Positions 1-5,683 of a stretch of 10,065 bases of DNA are shown here, piece after piece. Position 1 is the first letter of the stretch; every line of letters begins with the position of its first letter. The notes below the pieces were generated by a model, which was not told where the DNA came from, did not search any database, and saw only the letters and a program-made list of their open reading frames with translations. This DNA is from Lachnospiraceae bacterium (lineage in GTDB: Bacteria; Bacillota; Clostridia; Lachnospirales; Lachnospiraceae). Location of the stretch: NCBI GenBank assembly GCA_900751785.1, contig CAADSM010000144.1, positions 1 to 10,065 on the forward strand, in the 5' to 3' direction. The translations under genes were made by a program, and so were the position numbers.

Positions 1-11
1 AAAAGTCGAGA

Positions 12-42
12 GTTATACGTGTATTTGTATAACACGTATAAC
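12..42. repeat. 11-bp perfect inverted repeat (operator-like dyad or hairpin)
   Basis: GTTATACGTGT at 12-22 is the exact reverse complement of ACACGTATAAC at 32-42, with a 9-base spacer (23-31). No good T tract follows on either side (minus-strand continuation is mixed sequence before a TTTT at the window edge), so it is a weak terminator candidate. Its length and symmetry fit a binding site for a dimeric regulator or an RNA hairpin belonging to a gene left of the window. Function unknown. Confidence 0.6.
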
Positions 43-193
43 CCCCGATAAAATCCAATCTTCTTATACTTTTAAAAATCTTTCATGAAACAACCCTGCG
101 TTCTTTTCACTTTCGCAGCAACAATCAAGCGGACCGCAGCTTGCTGCATTCTACTGATGCCAGCAGGACAGAGAAGAGGGATTCTGAATCCGA
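43..193. other. Intergenic stretch with no gene seen
   Basis: No open frame with a credible ribosome binding site on either strand; the best is a 25-codon minus-strand frame without one. Minor self-complementary pieces are present (CTGCG...CGCAG near 105-127; GCAGC-TT-GCTGC near 136-147), none followed by a T tract. Read as the upstream region of the penicillin-binding protein gene. Confidence 0.5.
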
Positions 194-222
194 TTGACAA
201 ATTTATCCTACGATTGTAATAT
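194..222 (+). promoter_or_regulatory. Sigma-A type promoter of the penicillin-binding protein gene
   Basis: TTGACA (194-199), a 17-base spacer, and TAATAT (217-222) are a near-consensus housekeeping promoter; the start would fall near 229. The -10 lies inside the small palindrome TAATATTA (217-224). The leader of about 70 bases also contains GAAGCTT-G-AAGCTTC (270-284), a 15-base perfect palindrome just before the ribosome binding site. No clear BlaI/MecI operator is visible. Confidence 0.8.
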
Positions 223-269
223 TAATAAAAAGACAGGGATCGGCACGCCCGTCCCCTCTGTACAATCCA

Positions 270-284
270 GAAGCTTGAAGCTTC
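270..284. repeat. Short perfect palindrome in the PBP leader
   Basis: GAAGCTT (270-276) and AAGCTTC (278-284) are exact reverse complements around one G. It ends 4 bases before the AGGAGG ribosome binding site (289-294), so it could act as an operator or, since its loop would be very small, influence ribosome access only weakly. Significance uncertain. Confidence 0.4.
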
Positions 285-300
285 AGTCAGGAGGTCTGTC

Positions 301-2391
301 ATGACAAGAAAACAGTATTTAAAAAAGAAGAGAAAAAGCACATCCCGCCGCCGCGGATGGCTGGTCCCGCTGATCATCGTCCTGGTCGTCCTTCTCTGTG
401 CGGGGATCGGCGTCTTCGCCTGGTGGATTCTGAGAAACCGCCCGGCACCGGAAGATACCGTCAGGAACTACTTTTCTCTTCTCAGCGAAAAAAAATACGA
501 TGAGATGTACGCTCTGCTGAGCGATTCTTCCAAAGACTCGATCAGCGAAGAAGATTTTATCTCACGGAACCAGAATATCTATGAGGGGATCGAAGCCTCG
601 GATATTCAGATCACTCTGCCGGAAGAGGATTCCGGTTCTTCGAAAGCCACAGAGACTGTCACCTACAGCACATCAATGGATACCTCTGCCGGCGCTGTCA
701 CCTTTGACAACCAGATGACTCTTGAAAAGAACAGCGACGGAGAATACAGGGTCAACTGGGATTCCACTCTGATCTTCCCGTCTCTGCAGGACGACTATAA
801 AGTGCGTGTCGAGACACAGACCGCACAGCGGGGAAGCATCTATGATCGGAACGGCACTGCACTCGCAACCCAGGGAACTGTATCCGAAGTAGGTCTTGTC
901 CCAGGGAAAATGAATGCCTCACCGGAAGCAGACATCGCCCGGATCGCTGAGCTTCTTGGGATGAACGCGGAAGACATCACAACAAGCCTGAACGCATCCT
1001 ATGTACAGGACGACACCTTTGTTCCTCTGAAGCAGATATCCAAAAGCGACACGGAGACTGAGGCCCAGCTTCTCGAGATCCCGGGAATCCTGATCAACGA
1101 CGCAGAGGCTCGTGTCTACCCGCTCGGCGCGGCTGCAGGACACTTGACCGGCTATGTCCAGTCTGTCACCGCCGAAGATCTGGAGGAAAAACAGGGACAG
1201 GGCTACCATGCCAACAGCATCATCGGAAAAGCTGGTCTCGAGCTTGCCTATGAAGAACAGCTGCGCGCCGTCGACGGGTCCACGATCGTCATCGTTGACG
1301 CAGAAGGAAACACGGTCGAGACTCTCGCTTCGCTGGAAGCCCAGAACGGCCAGGATGTCCATGTCACGATCGACGCCTCACTGCAGCAGACAGCATATGA
1401 GCAGTTTGCAGCAGATCCCGGAACAGCGGCGGCAATGAATCCGAAGACCGGTGAGGTCCTCGCCCTCGTAAGTACTCCGGGATATGACCCGAACGAGTTT
1501 ATCATGGGCATGTCTGACGAGCGCTGGAATGAACTGAGCACCGCAGCGGACACTCCGCTCAACAACCGTTTCCAGAGTACCTGGGTGCCCGGTTCCACCT
1601 TCAAGGCGATCACCGCCGCGATCGGTGTGGAGAGCGGCGGCATAAATCCAGATGAAAATCTGGGATACGTAGGATTGAGCTGGCAGAAGGATGCAAGCTG
1701 GGGAAATTACTATGTGACCACTCTGACCGACTATGGCGATCAGGTAAATCTCGAAAACGCGCTTGTCTACTCCGACAATATTTATTTCGCGCGCGCCGCA
1801 CTGAATATCGGTGCAGAAACTATGATCAGCAAGTTTAAGGCCATGGGATTCAATGAGGAAATCCCCTTTGAGATGAGTCTCAAGTCATCTACCTATGATG
1901 ATGATGACAATATCGACTCTGATATCCAGCTTGCAGATACCGGTTACGGGCAGGGACAGCTCCTCGTCAATCCCGTGCATCTGCTTTCCATGTATTCCAT
2001 GTTCGTAAACGACGGGAATATGATCCGCCCCACACTGGCTTATCAGGACGGATATACCGGACAGTTCTGGAAAGAACAGGTTATCTCATCCGCCGCTGTC
2101 GAAACTGTTAAAAATGACCTCATCCAGGTCATCGAGAACCCTTCCGGAACCGGCGCATCGGCAAAGATCGACGGAGTTACCATGCTCGGCAAGACCGGAA
2201 CCGCGGAGCTCAAGGAAAGCCAGGATGACACAGACGGCATAGAGCGCGGATGGTTCATCTGTGAGACTACTGACGACATCGCCACTCCGATCGCAGTGGC
2301 AGGTATGGTAGAAGATGTCAAGGATAAGGGCGGAAGCAGCTATGTGACAGAAAAGGTCAGAAATATCGCTGCTGATTATCTGGGACAATAA
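301..2391 (+). CDS. Class B penicillin-binding protein with NTF2-like N-terminal domain (PBP2a/PBP3-like)
   Basis: A 696-residue peptidoglycan DD-transpeptidase that would cross-link stem peptides on the outer face of the membrane. Residues 1-18 are very basic, followed by one membrane anchor at about 20-43. Residues 50-160 match the NTF2-like MecA_N domain, 165-345 the PBP dimerisation domain (RGSIYDRNG at 177-185), and 375-690 the transpeptidase. All three catalytic motifs are intact: STFK with nucleophile S432, SDN at 491-493, and KTGT at 631-634. AGGAGG lies 6 bases before ATG 301. The gene stands alone with its own promoter and terminator. In this family, which includes S. aureus PBP2a, enterococcal PBP5 and B. 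subtilis PbpC, some members bind beta-lactams poorly; resistance cannot be read from this sequence. No mec regulatory genes or mobile element are adjacent, so it is probably a native chromosomal gene. Confidence 0.93.
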   Translation: MTRKQYLKKKRKSTSRRRGWLVPLIIVLVVLLCAGIGVFAWWILRNRPAPEDTVRNYFSLLSEKKYDEMYALLSDSSKDSISEEDFISRNQNIYEGIEASDIQITLPEEDSGSSKATETVTYSTSMDTSAGAVTFDNQMTLEKNSDGEYRVNWDSTLIFPSLQDDYKVRVETQTAQRGSIYDRNGTALATQGTVSEVGLVPGKMNASPEADIARIAELLGMNAEDITTSLNASYVQDDTFVPLKQISKSDTETEAQLLEIPGILINDAEARVYPLGAAAGHLTGYVQSVTAEDLEEKQGQGYHANSIIGKAGLELAYEEQLRAVDGSTIVIVDAEGNTVETLASLEAQNGQDVHVTIDASLQQTAYEQFAADPGTAAAMNPKTGEVLALVSTPGYDPNEFIMGMSDERWNELSTAADTPLNNRFQSTWVPGSTFKAITAAIGVESGGINPDENLGYVGLSWQKDASWGNYYVTTLTDYGDQVNLENALVYSDNIYFARAALNIGAETMISKFKAMGFNEEIPFEMSLKSSTYDDDDNIDSDIQLADTGYGQGQLLVNPVHLLSMYSMFVNDGNMIRPTLAYQDGYTGQFWKEQVISSAAVETVKNDLIQVIENPSGTGASAKIDGVTMLGKTGTAELKESQDDTDGIERGWFICETTDDIATPIAVAGMVEDVKDKGGSSYVTEKVRNIAADYLGQ

Positions 2392-2407
2392 TTCTATGTT
2401 TTCTCCT

Positions 2408-2450
2408 AAAAAGGAGGGGGCTGTTTTTCCTGCAGGCCTCTCTCCTTTTT
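2408..2450. terminator. Bidirectional rho-independent terminator between convergent genes
   Basis: AAAAAGGAG (2408-2416) is the exact reverse complement of CTCCTTTTT (2442-2450). The stem ends in A5 on one side and T5 on the other, so it can stop the PBP transcript (stop codon ends 2391) on the plus strand and the minus-strand small membrane protein transcript (stop codon at 2459). Confidence 0.8.
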
Positions 2451-2458
2451 ACGTTCTT

Positions 2459-2638
2459 TCATTCTCCGATCCTTCTCGTGCATGTCAGCATTCCGTACAG
2501 GCAGCTGAGCCAGCCTGCAGCATAACACCACGCCGGTATACGGATCTCAGCGAAGCAATACAAAACTGTCAGCGCTGTCAGAATGATGATCCCTGCCGCA
2601 AGGACTAAGCCATTTAAAAAGTTTTTTCTGATATACAT
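2459..2638 (-). CDS. Small two-helix membrane protein, 59 residues, function unknown
   Basis: I do not recognise this protein. It begins MYIRKNFLNG and is mostly two hydrophobic segments, about residues 9-29 and 36-52, with charged ends (R4, K5 at the start; RRIGE at the end) and three cysteines (28, 38, 46) plus one at 53. A GTG 12 bases upstream is in frame, but ATG 2638 is preferred because GAGAAAGG (2657-2650) is at a usable distance from it and would touch the GTG. It lies 90 bases downstream of the DUF4203 gene on the same strand and ends in the shared terminator, so it is probably the last gene of that operon. The ribosome binding site is inside a long hairpin (2645-2701), suggesting controlled translation. 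A chance frame is not excluded, but signal, spacing and hydrophobicity all agree. Confidence 0.6.
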   Translation of the reverse strand: MYIRKNFLNGLVLAAGIIILTALTVLYCFAEIRIPAWCYAAGWLSCLYGMLTCTRRIGE

Positions 2639-2644
2639 AATAAA

Positions 2645-2701
2645 ACACACCTTTCTCTGATATGATCTTTGACTGTATCGATCATATCAGGTCAGGTGTG
2701 T
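2645..2701 (-). promoter_or_regulatory. Long hairpin enclosing the ribosome binding site of the small membrane protein
   Basis: In the minus-strand RNA, ACACACCT (2701-2694) pairs with AGGTGTGT (2652-2645) and TGATATGATC (2689-2680) pairs with GATCATATCA (2667-2658), giving 18 perfect pairs around an internal loop of 4 and 5 bases and a 12-base apical loop. The AGG of the ribosome binding site is in the outer stem. TTTTATT follows the stem, so it could also act as a weak terminator or attenuator after the DUF4203 gene. Either way it would reduce expression of the small gene relative to the genes before it. Confidence 0.65.
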
Positions 2702-2728
2702 CATAAAACGGACTTATCTCATCCATTC

Positions 2729-3886
2729 CTATTCTTTTGTATCTTTTCCGTCGTTTTCATCCTCATCATCTAAATAATAAAGATCGTCTGGATCATCAAG
2801 GTAATCCGTTTCTTCCTCTTCATCCAGATATTCGTACTCGTCCGGTTCTCCGTCCTCATCCAGATATTCATATCCATCCGATTCTTCATCCTCATCCAGA
2901 TATCCGTATCCGTCCGATTCTTCATCTTCGTCCAGATATTCGTATCCGTCCGATTCTTCATTTTCATCCAGATATTCATATCCGTCTGACTCTTCATCCT
3001 CATCCAGATATTCGTATCCGTCTGATTCTTCATCCTCATCCGGATCGTCTTCTTCATCTGAAAACTCTGTGACTTCCACGATCTCTTCTTCCATGTACTC
3101 TGCATCATCCTCATCTTCTTCGTCCATGAAGAGATCTCCATCCAGGAACTGAGGTTCATCGGATTCTTCCTCTTTTTCCAGATCCTCGACAAGCGCCCGT
3201 GCTTTTTCTACTTCATTTTCCGTAGAATTTGCCTCTCTGATCTCTGCCGCCTTCCTCAGATTCTGTCTCTTGCGCCTTCCTGATACGAACAGGATCTGCG
3301 CCAGCACTCCGAGCACACTCAGTACTACGCATAACAGGATGTGGAACCATTCCCACTTCAGCGGCAGAAGATAATAAAGTGCGGTTCCCGAGATCGTGCC
3401 GCCAAACACAGCCGTTGCAAGTATGGTTATCACTTTCACAAATTTAATTGCAAACAAACCGACGATCAGACCCGCTGCCACGCATACAGACGTCCAGATC
3501 CAGTCTGACGGCCGTATCACATACTGGCAGACCGCGCTCACGGTGATCCATGCAGTCAGGAACACTCCAAAGCGGTACAGCTTTGCTCCCAGCACTGCCA
3601 GAACGATGCCGAGCACCGCTCCCGGTATCCATACATAAGCTGCGTCCATTCCCGCCAAAGATGCCGCTGCAGTCCCTCCTGCCAGACCGGCAAGAAAGCC
3701 CAGGAGTCCCGCCCAAAAACGCACGATCCTTAAGCCGAATAATGCGATCAAGATCCCCACGACGGCTGCCGCCGCAAGAACGATGATCTCTGTCTGTGTC
3801 AGAACATGTCCGCTCTCCCCAAGTTCAGAAATAGCGGAATGCAAGTCAAAATCCTGTATCTGTTCCAGTATTCCATTCATATTCAT
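2729..3886 (-). CDS. DUF4203/TMEM198-type seven-helix membrane protein with acidic tandem-repeat tail
   Basis: A 385-residue integral membrane protein of unknown function. After a short N-terminal region, about seven hydrophobic segments follow (roughly 33-50, 56-78, 84-101, 105-123, 130-147, 151-173, 181-201), rich in Gly and Ala, as in Pfam DUF4203, the seven-helix domain also found in TMEM198. A basic stretch RRKRQNLRK (204-212) suggests the tail is cytoplasmic. Residues 220-385 are intensely acidic and include six 12-residue repeats of the form DEDEESDGYEYL (283-354) plus a degenerate seventh (355-363). Start ATG 3886 touches the stop codon of the WYL regulator gene (3887-3889), and its ribosome binding site AGGTGG is inside that gene, so the two are translationally coupled. 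The tail could bind metal ions or basic proteins; that is inference. The acidic repeat is not part of the usual DUF4203 domain. Confidence 0.85.
   Translation of the reverse strand: MNMNGILEQIQDFDLHSAISELGESGHVLTQTEIIVLAAAAVVGILIALFGLRIVRFWAGLLGFLAGLAGGTAAASLAGMDAAYVWIPGAVLGIVLAVLGAKLYRFGVFLTAWITVSAVCQYVIRPSDWIWTSVCVAAGLIVGLFAIKFVKVITILATAVFGGTISGTALYYLLPLKWEWFHILLCVVLSVLGVLAQILFVSGRRKRQNLRKAAEIREANSTENEVEKARALVEDLEKEEESDEPQFLDGDLFMDEEDEDDAEYMEEEIVEVTEFSDEEDDPDEDEESDGYEYLDEDEESDGYEYLDENEESDGYEYLDEDEESDGYGYLDEDEESDGYEYLDEDGEPDEYEYLDEEEETDYLDDPDDLYYLDDEDENDGKDTKE
2825..3040 (-). repeat. Six tandem 36-bp coding repeats (12-residue acidic unit)
   Basis: Six consecutive 36-base units encode residues 283-354 of the DUF4203 protein. 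Units 1, 2 and 5 are identical at protein level (DEDEESDGYEYL); unit 3 has N for D, unit 4 has G for E, and unit 6 is diverged (DEDGEPDEYEYL). The DNA copies differ mainly at third positions, showing selection on the protein rather than a very recent expansion. Copy number is likely to vary between strains. Confidence 0.9.
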
Positions 3887-4945
3887 CTACTCCACCTCTA
3901 TCTGTTTTTCTGCTGCCCCCTGCTCCTTTTCTCTCGGAATGCCCCCACATTCCTGTTCACCGGCATATACACTGCCAAGGTCTTTTAAAAGACTCATGTA
4001 TTCCTCGGCTACCCATTCGGGAGAAACTATCTTCACTTCTCTGCCCAGTCCCGTGATCCAGCCGTAGAACTGTTCACTCACCGCTACGATCACTCTGGCG
4101 ATAAAGCCGTCGTTTCCGTCCGGCCGCAGCGCCACATCTTTTCCAAACCTGTCGATCACGACTCCTACATATTTATTAGGAAAACGGATGCGGACCGTTT
4201 CTTCATTCCCGCCGAACATTCCGAATGTCCGTCTTGTATACTGTGCAAGATCAAATCTGCCGAACTCTTCTCTTCCCTCTCTGGGCTGATCCTGAAGTTC
4301 AATGTGCAGCATCTTATCCACGCGGAAATGCTTCATTTTACCGGCATCCATATCATATCCGATCAGATAATAATTCTCATTATCCCAGGTCAGCGCCCAT
4401 GGGCTGACATGATATGCGTTTCCATCCTTTTTCAGCCGTATCTCCTTTGATATCGTCCATTCAAAATACCGGAAACTGATCTGTTCATTTGATGAGATTG
4501 CCGAATGGATCTTATCTACATTATAATAAATGCTTTCATTCATCGTCTTGATCCTGTCCGACACAACGACCTGCCTCTGAAGCTGCCCTGCTTCATACCT
4601 GCTTGCAAGGCGTTCAATCTTCCTGATCAGGCTCCTGGACTTCTTCTCTGTAATAAACTTAGAAGACTGCACCGCGTCCACGAGCAGCTTCAGCTCTGCC
4701 AGCTCAAAATCGCGGTTTGCAAGATAATAGCCCTCCGGCGGCGCTTTTCTGTATGTAATATCCATCCCAAAATTTTTCAGTGTCTCTATATCATTATACA
4801 GACTCTTTCTCTCCGAATGTATTCCCAGGCTTCCCAGCCTCTCTTCCATGTCTTTCCTGGAAAAGGGATGATCCTCATCCGATTCTTCCTGAAACAGGCG
4901 CATCAGATAAAGGATCTTTGCTTTTTGATTACTGCTCTTTGCCAT
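3887..4945 (-). CDS. WYL-domain transcriptional regulator (YafY/PafC-like)
   Basis: A 352-residue one-component regulator. Residues 9-62 form a winged helix-turn-helix of the HTH_11/DeoR-like type (ERKSLYNDIETLKNFG at 45-60), followed by a linker helix region; 140-215 match the WYL domain and about 248-325 the C-terminal WCX extension. The name-giving triplet reads W183-A184-L185 here instead of WYL, in the usual context SPWALTWDNENYYLIGYD; HFRVDKM (206-212) is the usual second motif. WYL domains are known or thought to bind nucleic acids or small ligands. ATG 4945 follows AGGGGAG by 6 bases. It is the first gene of a minus-strand unit with the DUF4203 protein, whose start abuts its stop codon, so it may regulate that operon, itself included. 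The target is not visible. Confidence 0.88.
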   Translation of the reverse strand: MAKSSNQKAKILYLMRLFQEESDEDHPFSRKDMEERLGSLGIHSERKSLYNDIETLKNFGMDITYRKAPPEGYYLANRDFELAELKLLVDAVQSSKFITEKKSRSLIRKIERLASRYEAGQLQRQVVVSDRIKTMNESIYYNVDKIHSAISSNEQISFRYFEWTISKEIRLKKDGNAYHVSPWALTWDNENYYLIGYDMDAGKMKHFRVDKMLHIELQDQPREGREEFGRFDLAQYTRRTFGMFGGNEETVRIRFPNKYVGVVIDRFGKDVALRPDGNDGFIARVIVAVSEQFYGWITGLGREVKIVSPEWVAEEYMSLLKDLGSVYAGEQECGGIPREKEQGAAEKQIEVE

Positions 4946-5017
4946 CTGTCACTCCCCTGTTATACACCCTCCTTGCTGTCTTATCCTACAGTATCTCTTC
5001 CCCCTGTCTCTTTGTTC

Positions 5018-5046
5018 ATTCTATCAACTTTTCCTTCGGATTACAA
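5018..5046 (-). promoter_or_regulatory. Promoter of the WYL-DUF4203 operon
   Basis: On the minus strand TTGTAA (5046-5041), a 17-base spacer and TAGAAT (5023-5018) form a good sigma-A promoter; the transcript would start near 5011 with a leader of about 65 bases. It lies just downstream of the terminator of the structured RNA gene, so the operon has its own start. Confidence 0.65.
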
Positions 5047-5092
5047 GAGTCAGTAACCGCCATCGAAAATCTTCCCTGTCTCATCTCCGCAC

Positions 5093-5139
5093 AAAAGAAG
5101 ATGGACACTAACCAATTTTTCTGATCAGCATCCATCTTC
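5093..5139 (-). terminator. Rho-independent terminator of the structured RNA
   Basis: GAAGATGGA (5139-5131) pairs exactly with TCCATCTTC (5105-5097), immediately followed by TTTT (5096-5093) on the minus strand. Inside, CTGATC (5128-5123) pairs with GGTTAG (5113-5108) using two G-U pairs. The plus-strand side has no T tract after the stem (ACTTTG), so termination is directed leftward. Confidence 0.75.
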
Positions 5140-5471
5140 ACTTTGATATTTCTATCATTCTTTTTTACCTCTTTCTATCTCTTTTTGATAGATTAACTTA
5201 TGTTCCCGGCGGTCCGTACCTCCTATTCTTAGATTCCTGCTGGACTTTGGCCTCTCGATAATCTCTCTTCCCGATATAGATTTTACTTCTCTCATAACTT
5301 TCTCGTCATTATGATATTTCTCTATATCCGATTACCCATCTTCCAATCACGATATCCAGCAGGTAGAATAAAACTCCTTTGAATTTTCTTTTAAATAAGA
5401 ATATAATTTTTACTCTTTCGAGTTTCTTTTATATTCTTTTTTAATTGATTGTTCAATTCGTTTTATTTGTT
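5093..5471 (-). ncRNA. Putative structured non-coding RNA, about 380 nt, family not recognised
   Basis: Bounded by a near-consensus promoter and a terminator, with no credible protein. In minus-strand order the helices are: AATTG/CAATT (5458-5454 with 5447-5443); AAGAATATAA/TTATATTCTT (5438-5429 with 5406-5397), capped by ACTC-GAAA-GAGT (5423-5412); a long arm from 5370 to 5224 made of TATTCT/AGAATA, CCTGCTGGA/TCCAGCAGG, TTGG/CCAA, GGTAATC/GATTATC, GATATAGA/TCTATATC and CATAA/TTATG; TCTATC/GATAGA (5192-5187 with 5179-5174); TGATA-GAAA-TATCA (5157-5144); and the terminator hairpin. G-U pairs in GGTAATC/GATTATC and in the terminator's inner stem work only in minus-strand RNA, which supports this orientation. 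The RNA is A/G-rich and C-poor. It lacks the conserved motifs of RNase P RNA, tmRNA and SRP RNA as I know them; a listed but rarer family remains possible. Confidence 0.7.
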
Positions 5472-5477
5472 GTAATC

Positions 5478-5506
5478 ATAATAACTCTTAATTTCTCTTT
5501 TGTCAA
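5478..5506 (-). promoter_or_regulatory. Strong sigma-A type promoter of the structured RNA
   Basis: On the minus strand TTGACA (5506-5501, perfect), a 17-base spacer (5500-5484) and TATTAT (5483-5478, five of six). AT-rich sequence upstream could act as an UP element. No gene follows for more than 450 bases except the structured RNA, which would start near 5471. Confidence 0.8.
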
Positions 5507-5612
5507 TATGTTTTTAGAATTTAATTGTATTTTTTATTTATTTTCTGTTAATCATCTTTACTTTTCTTATTTATCTGTTTTTTTATCCACGTATCTGCTT
5601 TTTTCTTTCTGA

Positions 5613-5641
5613 TTGACTTCTAGGTATGCTGACATTAAAAT
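5613..5641 (+). promoter_or_regulatory. asnA promoter
   Basis: TTGACT (5613-5618), a 17-base spacer and TAAAAT (5636-5641); the transcript would start near 5648, leaving a leader of only about 36 bases. That is too short for a T-box, the usual way Firmicutes control asparagine genes. The stretch between this promoter and the divergent RNA promoter (5507-5612) is T-rich plus-strand DNA without other recognisable sites. Confidence 0.75.
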
Positions 5642-5683
5642 AGAATGGAAATGTCTAAATTGTGAATAAAAAGGAGTCTTTAT

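Noticed and set aside
2396..2608. 70-codon plus-strand frame after the PBP gene
   Set aside because: No ribosome binding site, runs straight through the terminator, and lies opposite the better supported small membrane protein.
2825..3040. CRISPR array from the regular 36-bp repeats
   Set aside because: The units are contiguous with no spacers, in frame within a membrane protein gene, and differ at third codon positions.
2737..3192. Repetitive frames opposite or out of frame with the acidic tail (HPDIRIRPIL-like and TDTNIWMRMKN-like)
   Set aside because: They are shadows created by the 36-bp repeat, whose length divisible by three keeps all frames open; they have no ribosome binding sites.
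4505..5056. 183-codon plus-strand frame opposite the WYL gene
   Set aside because: It is antisense to a clear regulator gene, lacks a ribosome binding site, and continues through that gene's promoter region only because the DNA there is pyrimidine-rich.
5155..5295. 46-codon minus-strand frame (MREVKSISGREIIERP...) inside the structured RNA
   Set aside because: It has no ribosome binding site at a usable distance (only GAGAAAG touching the ATG) and its bases are engaged in the nested stems; better explained as RNA.
5322..5367. Possible peptide after AAAGGAG, reading ILPAGYRDWKMGNRI
   Set aside because: It would need an ATT start codon, stops after 15 residues, and overlaps the long arm; kept only as a remote leader-peptide idea.
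5093..5471. RNase P RNA, tmRNA, SRP RNA, 6S RNA or T-box as identity of the RNA
   Set aside because: No GAGGAAAGTCC/ACAGAA core, no tRNA-like CCA end, no GGAAGCAGCC-type SRP loop, several domains instead of a single 6S-type rod, and no T-box GGGTGGNACCGCG sequence (GGAGGTACGGACCGCC is only a loose look-alike).
5648..5683. T-box or other riboswitch controlling asnA
   Set aside because: The predicted transcript start leaves a leader of only about 36 bases, and the upstream structured element reads on the opposite strand.
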